Made by a program: the position numbers and the translations under genes. Below, one piece after another: positions 1 to 10,046 of a stretch of DNA of 64,000 nucleotides. The notes beneath the pieces are model-generated. The model saw nothing but the letters and a program-made list of their open reading frames with translations. It ran no database searches and was not told where the DNA came from. Every line of letters begins with the position of its first letter. Position 1 is the stretch's first letter. This DNA is from a virus, in the IMG/VR virus record IMGVR_UViG_3300037882_002578, positions 62,001 to 126,000 of that record; one strand, given 5' to 3'.

Positions 1-1
1 T

Positions 2-2281
2 GTTGTAAATAACCTACAAAGAGGCATGGACTTTGCTCAAATGGCTGCCAAATACATAGGAAGCAGAGGAGCTTTAAATAAAGTTCCAGGAGGAGTAGGT
101 TCAGCTTTTGGTATATTAGATGCTTTTCAAAATTCAAAAAATATGAACCCTGCTGACGTAATAGGACTAATACCTTTTGTACCTGCTCAAATTTTGTCTG
201 AAACAATTGACCAAGGAATTAGACAAAAGAAATTAATGGAAGATTATGCTAAGAAAGCAAAAAAAAATAACTTAAACATACAATTAAAAGATAATAGTTA
301 TACAATTAAAGACACTACTTTAGATACCAATAAATATCAAGAGGGAGGACAGACAGGGCAAGACCAAGTTATGCAGATAATTCAAATGTATGCTCAAATG
401 GCGCAACAAGACCCTCAAACTATAATGGAACAGTTGCAACAAATGTCTCCAGAAGAACAACAAATGGCTATTCAAGAAATGGCACAAGCTGTACAACAAC
501 CACAACAGGAACAGCAGTTTCAGAAAGGAGGCGAATTTGTAAAAAAGCTTACGGGGGAATATACAACCCCCTTAGATGAGAATGACCCAACTATAAATGC
601 GGAAGTGGAGCAGGGAGAATACTTGCAATCACCTGATGGAGAGATAAGTAAAGCTTTAGGGGAAACTCATGAGGCAGGTGGCACAAAAGTAAATCTCGAA
701 GGAGGAACACGAATAGTTTCTGACCATTTAAAACTAGGCGGTATTAATGCAAAACATTATAAAGAAAATTTTGACTTAGAAGTAAAAGCTACTGACACTT
801 ATGCAAAAGTATTAGACAAATTTACTCAAAAATCGGGACTACAAAAAATAGTAGACGAGCAAGAAAAAGTGATAGAACAGTTAAAAAAATCAGAAGAGTC
901 TGCTCAAGGAAGTAGCGTATCTGAGTCTACAAACAATCTTAACAAAATGTTCTTATCTGAAAAATTAGCTGAATTAGAGCAAGAAAAAGCCCCTTTATTA
1001 GAGGCTAGAAAATCTTTAATGGAAGATGTATTTAATAGACAAGAAGCTTCAAAACCTGTAGAAGAAAGTTCAGAAGAGCAGTATGAAAAAGGGGGAGAAG
1101 TGCCACAATATCAAAGGGGAGACCTTACACCATATCAAGGAGAGGGAAGCTTCAGTCTTGATAATTTAGAGAACTTCTACAGACAATCAAGAGGTTTAGG
1201 ATATACAGGTAAAAAGCAGATAGGAGATATTCAACAATGGATGGCTAAAAATTATCCAGAAGAAGTAGTGAACTATTTTACAAAAAGCGGACAACCATTA
1301 ACAGCAAAACATGTAGATTTAATAAAGTCTAATTCTAGAGATGTGTTTGCTAAAACAGGTATTTCTCCAAACAAGACTTCTGCTGATTATACAAGTGAAG
1401 AAAAGGTAGCTCTACAAAATGCTTTAGGAGAGAGAGCTAATAAAGAATTTTATTTACAAGGTTTTACAGACAATAAGTGGGATTGGAGAGCACCTGTAAT
1501 GGGAGTACCACCTTTAGCTCCAGCAGGTTTAAACGCTCAAAAAATATCTGCTCCACAATTACCAAACTTTTATAGAGAACCCGAAAAGTCTCCAATACTA
1601 GAAGATACAGAAGTAGGTAAAATTAAAGATAAGCAAGAAGATACAAGAAAAAGTTTAAATCTTATGTCACTTCCAAACCAAGCACCTATGATGCCTGATA
1701 GCTTAGAAGGAGCTTTAAAAGTTACTAGAAGGTATGACAGAGTTAATCCTATGCAATTATCTCCTGAACAACAAATAGGAGCTATAAAAGGACAAGAAGC
1801 CCAAGCTATTGAACAAATAAATCAGTTACCTGAATCTCAAAGAGCAGGAGCTTTAGCTAATTTATCTGCAATAACGCAAGAAAACTTAGCTAAAGTTTAT
1901 TCAGATATCAATAGAGCAAACTTAGCCTCTGACAATCAAGCTCAACAGTTTAATGCTCAAACTCAAGCTCAAGAAGAAAACGCAAGAGCTTCTGACTTAC
2001 AAAGTTATGAAAATAAAATTATGAGAGCTAAAGCAACTACAGATTCTGATAGAAGAGGTTATTATAACCAATTAGAGGCGGTTAATTTAGCAAACTACAA
2101 CGCCGTGAATAATGTAAATTTGTTAAACCAAATGTATGATAACTATGGTTACAATGGAAGTAGTGTAGAGCAGACTCAAGGAGCACCAAAATGGAACGCC
2201 TCGCAAGCAACAGCAAATGGTATCCCCATAACAAACACAAAGAAAAAAACGACTAAAAAACGTTTTGGAGGTAAAATATAA
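2..2281 (+). CDS. Large virion structural protein, probably 5' truncated by window edge
   Basis: The frame is open to the left edge. The first ATG is at 26, but the eight preceding codons have no stop and read naturally into the protein, so the gene probably starts outside the window. At least 751 aa. A hydrophobic stretch near the N-terminus (VIGLIPFVPAQI) is followed by a Gln/Met-rich region (residues about 110-170), then a domain with GEYLQSPDG and HEAGGTKVNLEGGT. That type of sequence is familiar from virion proteins of Bacteroidetes phages (recollection, not a search). The C-terminal half is Gln/Ala/Asn-rich and ends in a basic KKKTTKKRFGG tail. It is first in a same-strand series of giant proteins, which suggests a structural or ejected protein. 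Exact role unknown. Confidence 0.8.
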   Translation, partial: VVNNLQRGMDFAQMAAKYIGSRGALNKVPGGVGSAFGILDAFQNSKNMNPADVIGLIPFVPAQILSETIDQGIRQKKLMEDYAKKAKKNNLNIQLKDNSYTIKDTTLDTNKYQEGGQTGQDQVMQIIQMYAQMAQQDPQTIMEQLQQMSPEEQQMAIQEMAQAVQQPQQEQQFQKGGEFVKKLTGEYTTPLDENDPTINAEVEQGEYLQSPDGEISKALGETHEAGGTKVNLEGGTRIVSDHLKLGGINAKHYKENFDLEVKATDTYAKVLDKFTQKSGLQKIVDEQEKVIEQLKKSEESAQGSSVSESTNNLNKMFLSEKLAELEQEKAPLLEARKSLMEDVFNRQEASKPVEESSEEQYEKGGEVPQYQRGDLTPYQGEGSFSLDNLENFYRQSRGLGYTGKKQIGDIQQWMAKNYPEEVVNYFTKSGQPLTAKHVDLIKSNSRDVFAKTGISPNKTSADYTSEEKVALQNALGERANKEFYLQGFTDNKWDWRAPVMGVPPLAPAGLNAQKISAPQLPNFYREPEKSPILEDTEVGKIKDKQEDTRKSLNLMSLPNQAPMMPDSLEGALKVTRRYDRVNPMQLSPEQQIGAIKGQEAQAIEQINQLPESQRAGALANLSAITQENLAKVYSDINRANLASDNQAQQFNAQTQAQEENARASDLQSYENKIMRAKATTDSDRRGYYNQLEAVNLANYNAVNNVNLLNQMYDNYGYNGSSVEQTQGAPKWNASQATANGIPITNTKKKTTKKRFGGKI

Positions 2282-2349
2282 GTATAGATTTAAGCAATTT
2301 GAAGATACCACAGAAATGTGGTATTTTTGCATATAAATAATTCAAAGAA

Positions 2350-5190
2350 ATGGCAAACTTTCTCTCAGAAAAACAACAATATAATAAGATAATTGACCCT
2401 GTTAACATTAACTTAGTCAATACAGTACTTTCAGCAAAACAAGGAAAATTTGACCAAGGAGTTGCCGCAATTGACTCTGCTTTAGGAGAGCTAGGACGTA
2501 TTGATGGAATGCTTTTAAGAGACAAAGATAGAGAATATTTAGCTAATAATGTAAAAAGTTTATTAGACGTAGTTAATAATAGTGGCAAGTTAGACTTATC
2601 TAAGTCAGGTGTAACTAGAAATATTCAAAGTCAAATAAAGTCTGCTTTAGATTCAACAGTTATTAATGCTGTAGCTCAAAGCAGTAAGATTAGAACTTTT
2701 CAGTCTGAAATAGCAGACAAACAAAAAAATAAACCTGAATTATATTCTGACGATAACTATCAATATGCATTAAAAAATGCAGGAGTTCAGAGCTACTTGA
2801 ATGGAGAGACAGAAGAAGTAGGGACTTTAAGATACGATGATTATATTGACGCACAAAAAGTTTTAGATGAATCTGTAGCTAAATGGGCTAAAGATTTTGG
2901 ATACAAAACAGAGTTTAAATCAGGAGATACAAGTCAACTAATATATGCTAATGAAGAAAAGAAAGTCCTTTCTAAGAACGATATTATAAATAAATTAAAA
3001 ACGAGTTTAGACCCAAAGATATCAAAGCAGTTACAAATTAATTCAGATGCTTACTACAGCAAAAGACCCGAAGGGCAAATTTTAACAGATGCAACTAATT
3101 ACTATAACAAACAAAACTCTGAAATAGATGTGAAACTTTTAGGAATAAAAGCGGAAAAAACTAGTGCATCAACATCAAGAAAAGTAGAATTAGAAAATGA
3201 TGAAAAGTACTACACAGACTTAAAAAAAGAAAATTCTAAAAAACTAGAAGATAAAGATTTTGACAACATTTATCAAAAGTATGAAATATACACTACAAAC
3301 TTATTTGATAACATAGCAGATAACTATGATAGAGACGAGGTAGTAGATATTAAGTACAATGATAGTAATTTAAAGATAGCTCAATTCAATTCAGATATAG
3401 AGTACAAGCAAGCCACTTTAAGACAAGGGCAAGAAAGAATAGACATAGCTAAACAACAAGCTAGAGCAGCAGATACAGCCAACATGATTGTTTCAGGAGG
3501 AAGTATAACAGATACTCCAGACCAAACAGCAGGAGAAAAAACAAATTCACAAAAAGCTTTAGAAAAACATAATTCAGACTTTAATGAATTAAAAGCTGTT
3601 CTTGAAGCTTCGGATGAAAACTTTAGAGATTTAAATACAGAACAACAAAAAGAAGATTACATAAAAAACTTAGCAAGCGTAAAAGGCTCTGTAAGTATTA
3701 ACAACGACTCTTTAAATCCAGAAGCTAGAGAAAAATTAGAGGTTTACAAAAATTCTTTGAACGTAATTAAGTCAACTAGACAAAACATAGCAAACAAAGT
3801 AGGAAATTCAATAATTGAAAATTATAATAATTTGCTAGGCAGTAGTACTAACTTTAGTAATCTTGCAAAAACAGCACCTTTAGCAGCAAACGCAGCTTCA
3901 AAAGGAGTACCTCTAACTAAATTACCTAAAGCTGATGTAGCTGCAATAAAACATGAAATAGCTGTAAACTCTTTAAACTTTGACGGCACATTAAGCCCAG
4001 AAGAAAGAAGCACCTTAAAAACTTATGTCAGAAACCTAGAACAACAACCTTACTTAACTCCTGCACAATCAAAAGCTATGAGAAGTAAAGATAAAGATGA
4101 AGTAGGTTATTTTGCAGGTACAGGCGACCTAATATCAGGTACACTTAAAGCATGGGGTTCTAGCCTAGTTTACGGAGGAGAAAGATTTATAAATTCAGTT
4201 ACAAACAATTCTAGTAAGAATGTTCAGGCAGAACAGGATTATAAAAACAGAAATAAAACAATAGTAAACCAACTTAATAGAGGTTGGGATAGAATGGAAA
4301 AAAGCAGACTGGATAAAGATATAACTAGCGAAGATACAAACTATACAGAATTAGATACAGGAGATTTAAAACCAACAGCTAAGTTAGGTTTTAGTGAGGC
4401 AGTAAAAAATGCAATTAGAAACGCAACAACTAACTCAGAAGACAGTTATAAAAAAATAGTTCAGGATACTAAAAATTTAAGAAGCATATCTTTTAACCCA
4501 GAAAATAAAAGTCAAGCAGGTATAACTCAAGCTATAAAAACTCAGTTGTCTGCAGTAAGTGAAACACCTGTAGAAATAGAAAAAGGGAGTATATTTGAAA
4601 CTGTACTAGCTAGTGACGGAAAGAATATAAACATAACTTACATTCCAAAAGGAGAAACTGAAAAAGTAGTAAGAACAATACCAGCAGAAAGTTTACCAGT
4701 TTTAAGTCAAGATTTAACAGATAAATCAGTACCTTTTATAAACAGTAAACTAAACAGAAACGCTCCTCCTAGAAGATTGACTTATGAAACTCCAAGAGAC
4801 TCAAAATCAAGAGAAGATTTGCTTTACAACATTTATAACATGTATGGAGAACAAATCCTACCTCAAAAAGAGTTAATAAAACAAGTTCAAACAGGGCAAG
4901 ATATTCCTACTCAAATAGAGATGAGAGCTATTGCAGAAAAAACTCCACCTGAAGTAGCAACACAAATAAACAAATTAGCCGAAGAAGTCTTTGACGTAAT
5001 TTGGACACCAACAGGAAGCGGATGGAGAGCCACAGCAGTAGATTCAAATAATAATCCTATAACTTTAGAGGGAAGACAAGTAGAGAAAGTAATCCCAAGG
5101 GATTATAATGAAGGAGCTATGAAATTAGAAGCTATGGGATTAATAAATCAATATAAAGTTTTAAAAATAAAACAGTTAATAACAGAATAG
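2350..5190 (+). CDS. Large virion-associated protein (946 aa)
   Basis: Long, mostly helical, Asn/Lys/Ser-rich protein without a recognisable enzyme motif. The N-terminus (MANFLSEKQQYNKII) and heptad-like spacing suggest an elongated coiled-coil virion or internal protein. There is no signal peptide. It follows the 751-aa gene by 68 nt and its stop is one nt from the next start (ATAGTATGG), so the three large genes form one late operon. Assignment as a structural or ejected protein rests on size, position and strand only. Confidence 0.75.
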   Translation: MANFLSEKQQYNKIIDPVNINLVNTVLSAKQGKFDQGVAAIDSALGELGRIDGMLLRDKDREYLANNVKSLLDVVNNSGKLDLSKSGVTRNIQSQIKSALDSTVINAVAQSSKIRTFQSEIADKQKNKPELYSDDNYQYALKNAGVQSYLNGETEEVGTLRYDDYIDAQKVLDESVAKWAKDFGYKTEFKSGDTSQLIYANEEKKVLSKNDIINKLKTSLDPKISKQLQINSDAYYSKRPEGQILTDATNYYNKQNSEIDVKLLGIKAEKTSASTSRKVELENDEKYYTDLKKENSKKLEDKDFDNIYQKYEIYTTNLFDNIADNYDRDEVVDIKYNDSNLKIAQFNSDIEYKQATLRQGQERIDIAKQQARAADTANMIVSGGSITDTPDQTAGEKTNSQKALEKHNSDFNELKAVLEASDENFRDLNTEQQKEDYIKNLASVKGSVSINNDSLNPEAREKLEVYKNSLNVIKSTRQNIANKVGNSIIENYNNLLGSSTNFSNLAKTAPLAANAASKGVPLTKLPKADVAAIKHEIAVNSLNFDGTLSPEERSTLKTYVRNLEQQPYLTPAQSKAMRSKDKDEVGYFAGTGDLISGTLKAWGSSLVYGGERFINSVTNNSSKNVQAEQDYKNRNKTIVNQLNRGWDRMEKSRLDKDITSEDTNYTELDTGDLKPTAKLGFSEAVKNAIRNATTNSEDSYKKIVQDTKNLRSISFNPENKSQAGITQAIKTQLSAVSETPVEIEKGSIFETVLASDGKNINITYIPKGETEKVVRTIPAESLPVLSQDLTDKSVPFINSKLNRNAPPRRLTYETPRDSKSREDLLYNIYNMYGEQILPQKELIKQVQTGQDIPTQIEMRAIAEKTPPEVATQINKLAEEVFDVIWTPTGSGWRATAVDSNNNPITLEGRQVEKVIPRDYNEGAMKLEAMGLINQYKVLKIKQLITE

Positions 5191-5191
5191 T

Positions 5192-8100
5192 ATGGCAGGT
5201 ATAAATATATTTGGAATAGACACTACAATTGATTTAACAAATGAAGTGCGTAAAAAAAATCCAATTGACTCTGCTATGCCAAAAACTTCTGGGTTTTTTG
5301 AATCAAACCAAGGTCAAGATAACGGAGGATTATACTCAAGTTACTTTTCAAAGCCAGAGTCTTTCAACATAAATCAATGGACAAATGAAGATAGAAACGT
5401 CTCTCAAACCAGGTTAAATGATGGAACTTATGTAGATAAATTTGAAGATTATTATGCTGGAACTAACAATGAAGAGCGTCTAGCACAAGGGCAATCCACT
5501 TCTGATAAATGGATAAATGGACTTGAAAAATTAGTTTTAAAAACAGGTAATGTTGTTCTAGGCAATACAGTAGGTTTTGTTAATGGTTTTATAGAAGCTG
5601 CCAAACAAGGAAGTATGTCTGCTATATATGACAATGACTTTACTAAGACACTTGATGATTGGAATACTAAATTAGATTATAAGCTACCAAACTATTATAC
5701 TCAACAGGAAAAAGATGCAGGATTCACAGACAGTTTAGGTAGTGCAAACTTATGGGCTAACGACGTACTAGCAGGAACAGCATTTACTTTAGGTACAGTA
5801 GTTTCGGAAGCAATATGGGCTTATGCTACAGGAGGAGCAAGTTTAGCTTTAAGAGGAGCTAGGATAGGATCAGAAATAGGCGTTACAGCAAGAGCAGTAG
5901 AAAAAATGAAAGGGTTTTTAAAAATACCTTTAAAATCAACAGCTAGTAAGGGATTAGTAAATAGAGAAGGAGCTATATTAGGAAGCAAGGCAGGAGAAAT
6001 ATTAAACACTGTAAGATTTGGATTAACTTCAGCCTCTGGAGAAGCATCTACAGAAGCTTGGCACTATAAAAAAGAAGCTAAAGAAAACTTTTACAATAAC
6101 TTCGAGTCTTTAAATGGAAGAAAACCTACAGACGAGGAAATAAGTAAGTTTGAAGAAGACTTATCTAATTCAGCAAACACAGTTTTTGCCACTAACTACT
6201 TACTTGTGGGCGGAGCTAACTTGGCATTTTTTGGCGGACAATTTGGTATAAAAAACCCTTTAAAATCTTTATCAAAAGACATAAATAAAAGTTTATTTGG
6301 AGTAGGGACTGAAGTAGTAGAGACAGGAGGTAAAAAAGCTATTCAAGCTTTAAAAGCTACTAAATTTCAAAACTTTGCAGGAAAAGCTTATGGAGTAACT
6401 CGAAACTTATTCAACGAAGTAATACTTGAAGAAGGTTTACAGGGGGTTACTGCAAAGACTGCTAATAGTTGGTTAGATAGTACTTATGACCCTAAAAAAA
6501 CTGCGGAAAATCTAGACATGATGGGAATGGTCTATGAAGCTATGGCAGACACCTATGGTACAAAAGAAGGATGGAAAGAGTTAGGTACAGCCGCATTGAC
6601 AACAATTATAGGTGGAGCAGCAACAGGCAACTTGTTTGGAGACGCAAAAGCTATTGACAACAAGAGAAAAGGAATGGAATACAATGCAAGTGGTTTAAAT
6701 ACCTTTGCAGGAGACATTTTCATTAAAAGATTAGCTATGACTAATCAAATACAGGGAGCTAATGAACGTAAAGCAGAAGCAGACGCTAAAGGAGATTTAG
6801 TTGGAGGAGAAATAGCTAGAAATGATAGCATGTTTTCTAGACTTAATTTCAATTATAACATCCAGAGAGACTCTAAAGAAGACATTTCAGACTTACAAGA
6901 CTCTTTAAACTTAATGACTGAAGAGCAGTTCAAGGAAGCAGGGATAGACGCAGAAAACATAGAGCAGTTTAAAACTAATACTATTGAAGAGTACAAAACT
7001 TTATCCGAGTCATTTGAGAAAAATAAAGAGTTTGCTGAGGCTATCATAGGAAAAGGACAATTTGTTGGGGGGAATGAAGCAGGACTTACAAATAAGTCTG
7101 CAATAATAGAAGCTTTAACTTATAACCTTACAATGGGAGAAGTTACAGGTGGGTTACAATCTGATTTATTATCAAGTATTAAAAAAGAAATACTTGGAAG
7201 TTTTACGCAGAGTAATCAACTTGTAGACGCTTTAGATGTAGATAGAGTTCTTATAAATGCCAATAAAAGTACTCAAAAAGATTATCAAAAAGTAAGTAAA
7301 AAGCTAAAAGAAACTTTTTCAAAAAAAGAAGCTTTAAAAAAAGAACTTTTAAGCCTAGAAAGAAATAAAAACACTAAAGAAGATAATACAACCTATAATC
7401 AAAGATACGCTCAAGTATCTAACAAACTATTAGAGTTAGAGGGAGAGTACATAAAACTTACGACGGAAAGAAAGTTGGTATTTAAAACAGCTAAAGTAGA
7501 GAACCCTTTTATAAAAGATGATACCTCAGTTTCAGAAATTGACTTAGATAATACTGAAAAAAAGTTATCGGATTTAAATAAACTTGTTGAAAACTTAAAG
7601 GAGACTAATTTACCAGCACACTTAAAAATTAGTAAATTAATCTCGGAGTACAACCGTTCAGTAGAGCAGTTTAAAGAGTTTAATAATACCGCAAAAAAAC
7701 TTTCAGACCCTAAGTATAAGCCTAAAGACCAAAATAGTTTTCTTTCAAAAATAATTAATGGTAAAAAGTCTATGGACGAATTTACTAGAGACTTTTTCTT
7801 AGAAACTATTAAAAAGTATTCGGACGTAAAGAATGAGTACTTAAAAGAACAGGCAGAAGATATAATTGCAGACGTGTCTAATGAAGAGTATAAAAATTTT
7901 CAAGACAACAAAGAGGTTTCTGAAGAATTGTTAAAAATTATTTCTCAAAAAGTAAAAAACAATGAAACACTTTTACCAAGAGAGAAAGAGATTTATGACG
8001 CTAAAAAAGAAGAAGTAGATGCTATTAGAGATACCATAGAAGTTAAAACACCAGAAGCAGAAACTCCTCAACTATCCTCTACAAAGCAACTAGTAAAAAG

Positions 8101-9994
8101 AATAGAACAAGCTATAGAAGCTAACAGTGTTTCTATGACTTACGTAGGTAATAGTTATGACGACATAGTAAACAAACAACCTACTCAAGAAGAGCTTGAC
8201 GAGTATGAGAGTTATTTAGAGAAAATAAATAATAGTAAGCGAAAAGATAAAGATTTTGCTACAAGAGTTAATCCAAGTTTTTCAACAAATACAAAAGCTG
8301 AGATAGGATTAACTAAAGAAGAACTTGTAAAATTTCAAGCTTTGAACTTAAAACTTTCTCAATGGAGAATGCTTGACGGAGCAGTTAGCGGAGAGAGTGA
8401 AAGTATTGCAGACTTAATTGAAATTTTAAATCAAATGAAGATTTCAATAGAGCAGGAAAATACTAAAAACACTATAAGCAGTCAAGAATTTGTAACCATA
8501 AATGAAACAGATGAATTACAATCTGCCAATGATGTAACTCAAAACAGTTTTACTCAAGTTCATAATAACGTTACAGCTAAAATAGTAACTATAAACAAAG
8601 AAAATGCTATAAGATTTAGCGACCTAAACATAGCAACGGTTATAGAAAGACTACAAATAATCCCAAACATAATTACACTAGATGGACAAACTAGACAAGC
8701 TACTCCAGAGTTAATTCAAGAGTTTGGAAAAGTAAAAGGTACAAAATTTACTTTTGGGGATATAAATTTTACTATAGAAGATAGAGCTAGGATATCTATT
8801 ATGGAGACCAACTATAATTCGATAAAAGAAACTTTAAATTTAATACCTTTATCTTCTAATTTAACTTACAGTACATATTCCCCTGTTTATCAAAAAGCAG
8901 GAGATGAAGTAGTTCAAGTAAGTTCTGACTTTACACCTTCTGCACCTATAGATTATAATCCAGAAGCAAACTATGAAGTTTCAGAGGGAGAAGATGTAGA
9001 ACTAGAAGTTAGATTCGATGACCCTTACAATGCTTTTTTAATTGAAGAACTTAGAAAGGCGGGTAAAAAAATAAGTAAAGAATTAGCAGAAAGAGTAGAA
9101 AAGTCATTAGTAATATTTACAACTCTAAAAGGAAATCAAATATCAGGCTCTTTAAAAGCCACTCACAGTACAATAGGAGAAGGAGTAACGGATAACAAGT
9201 TTTTAGAAATTAGAAAAAATGCGTATCTAACTTTACTAGAAAACCTTAACAACGGTTCTACAGGTTTTAAATTAAATTCAAAAGTACAAGTTAGAAATTT
9301 AGTTTTAGGTTTTCCAAACATGAACGTTCAACAAACTGAAGAAGGCTACGAACCATTAAATGTAGATTTTACAGATGAAAGCTTAGGAGTTGTAGTTAAT
9401 ACAGGCTATGTGCTAAATGGAAAAAGTTTTCTTTCAAAAGACGATAAAGGAGTAAGATTTGATTTTACTACAAAAATATCCAAGAAAAATAAAACTACTA
9501 AAATACCTGTAGTCGTATTTGAATACAAAGGAGTTAAAATAGCTTATCCTATAAGTTTAGTAACAACTACTGTACAAAAAAGCGGAGAAATAGCAGAGAT
9601 ATTCAATAATCCCCAGCTTTCAGAAGCAGAAAAGATTAAGAAAATTAATGCAAAGCTTGTAGAGAATAACATAGAACCTAAACAGTTTGAATTAACAAGT
9701 TTAGACCCTGTGAAATTAAAAAGTATCGCAGAAGCTATGGATAACATTCAAGATTTTATCTCTGTTGAAACTTTAGCGGATAAAGACTATGATAAAAACT
9801 TATTAAAATCTCAAGCACGAATAGCTATAAACTTACTAGATAAACCAGTAACAGCTCCTAAACTAGTTCTAGATTTATCAGGATATTCAGGAGAAGGTTT
9901 TACAGCTCCCGAAGTGGAAGTAGGAGAAGAGGAAGTTTTTACAGTACCTGCAGAAGACTTGGAAGAAGTTGAAGACTTAACAGATTGTGATTAA
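5192..9994 (+). CDS. Giant internal/ejected virion protein (1600 aa) with hydrophobic segments
   Basis: 1600 aa. Residues about 105-215 and 330-350 carry long Gly/Ala-rich hydrophobic stretches (e.g. VVSEAIWAYATGGASLAL, LLVGGANLAFFGG) that could insert in or cross a membrane. The middle (about 560-1000) is strongly charged and coiled-coil-like. The C-terminus is very acidic (EVEVGEEEVFTVPAEDLEEV). The pattern fits an internal virion protein delivered with the DNA, as in podovirus ejection proteins and the cargo proteins of crAss-like phages. No catalytic motif recognised, and no DxDGD-type RNA polymerase motif seen. Function is inferred from architecture and position. Confidence 0.75.
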   Translation: MAGINIFGIDTTIDLTNEVRKKNPIDSAMPKTSGFFESNQGQDNGGLYSSYFSKPESFNINQWTNEDRNVSQTRLNDGTYVDKFEDYYAGTNNEERLAQGQSTSDKWINGLEKLVLKTGNVVLGNTVGFVNGFIEAAKQGSMSAIYDNDFTKTLDDWNTKLDYKLPNYYTQQEKDAGFTDSLGSANLWANDVLAGTAFTLGTVVSEAIWAYATGGASLALRGARIGSEIGVTARAVEKMKGFLKIPLKSTASKGLVNREGAILGSKAGEILNTVRFGLTSASGEASTEAWHYKKEAKENFYNNFESLNGRKPTDEEISKFEEDLSNSANTVFATNYLLVGGANLAFFGGQFGIKNPLKSLSKDINKSLFGVGTEVVETGGKKAIQALKATKFQNFAGKAYGVTRNLFNEVILEEGLQGVTAKTANSWLDSTYDPKKTAENLDMMGMVYEAMADTYGTKEGWKELGTAALTTIIGGAATGNLFGDAKAIDNKRKGMEYNASGLNTFAGDIFIKRLAMTNQIQGANERKAEADAKGDLVGGEIARNDSMFSRLNFNYNIQRDSKEDISDLQDSLNLMTEEQFKEAGIDAENIEQFKTNTIEEYKTLSESFEKNKEFAEAIIGKGQFVGGNEAGLTNKSAIIEALTYNLTMGEVTGGLQSDLLSSIKKEILGSFTQSNQLVDALDVDRVLINANKSTQKDYQKVSKKLKETFSKKEALKKELLSLERNKNTKEDNTTYNQRYAQVSNKLLELEGEYIKLTTERKLVFKTAKVENPFIKDDTSVSEIDLDNTEKKLSDLNKLVENLKETNLPAHLKISKLISEYNRSVEQFKEFNNTAKKLSDPKYKPKDQNSFLSKIINGKKSMDEFTRDFFLETIKKYSDVKNEYLKEQAEDIIADVSNEEYKNFQDNKEVSEELLKIISQKVKNNETLLPREKEIYDAKKEEVDAIRDTIEVKTPEAETPQLSSTKQLVKRIEQAIEANSVSMTYVGNSYDDIVNKQPTQEELDEYESYLEKINNSKRKDKDFATRVNPSFSTNTKAEIGLTKEELVKFQALNLKLSQWRMLDGAVSGESESIADLIEILNQMKISIEQENTKNTISSQEFVTINETDELQSANDVTQNSFTQVHNNVTAKIVTINKENAIRFSDLNIATVIERLQIIPNIITLDGQTRQATPELIQEFGKVKGTKFTFGDINFTIEDRARISIMETNYNSIKETLNLIPLSSNLTYSTYSPVYQKAGDEVVQVSSDFTPSAPIDYNPEANYEVSEGEDVELEVRFDDPYNAFLIEELRKAGKKISKELAERVEKSLVIFTTLKGNQISGSLKATHSTIGEGVTDNKFLEIRKNAYLTLLENLNNGSTGFKLNSKVQVRNLVLGFPNMNVQQTEEGYEPLNVDFTDESLGVVVNTGYVLNGKSFLSKDDKGVRFDFTTKISKKNKTTKIPVVVFEYKGVKIAYPISLVTTTVQKSGEIAEIFNNPQLSEAEKIKKINAKLVENNIEPKQFELTSLDPVKLKSIAEAMDNIQDFISVETLADKDYDKNLLKSQARIAINLLDKPVTAPKLVLDLSGYSGEGFTAPEVEVGEEEVFTVPAEDLEEVEDLTDCD

Positions 9995-9998
9995 TTAA

Positions 9999-10030
9999 TT
10001 TGCCAAAGTTAAAAATAATATTTACATTTG
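9999..10030 (+). promoter_or_regulatory. Bacteroidetes-type promoter
   Basis: TTTG at 9999-10002, exactly 20 nt, then TACATTTG at 10023-10030. This is the -33/-7 arrangement of the Bacteroidetes housekeeping sigma factor. It lies 16 nt upstream of the ATG at 10047, so transcription of the 477-aa gene probably restarts here with a very short leader. Confidence 0.8.
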
Positions 10031-10046
10031 TAAAAAATAACAGTAA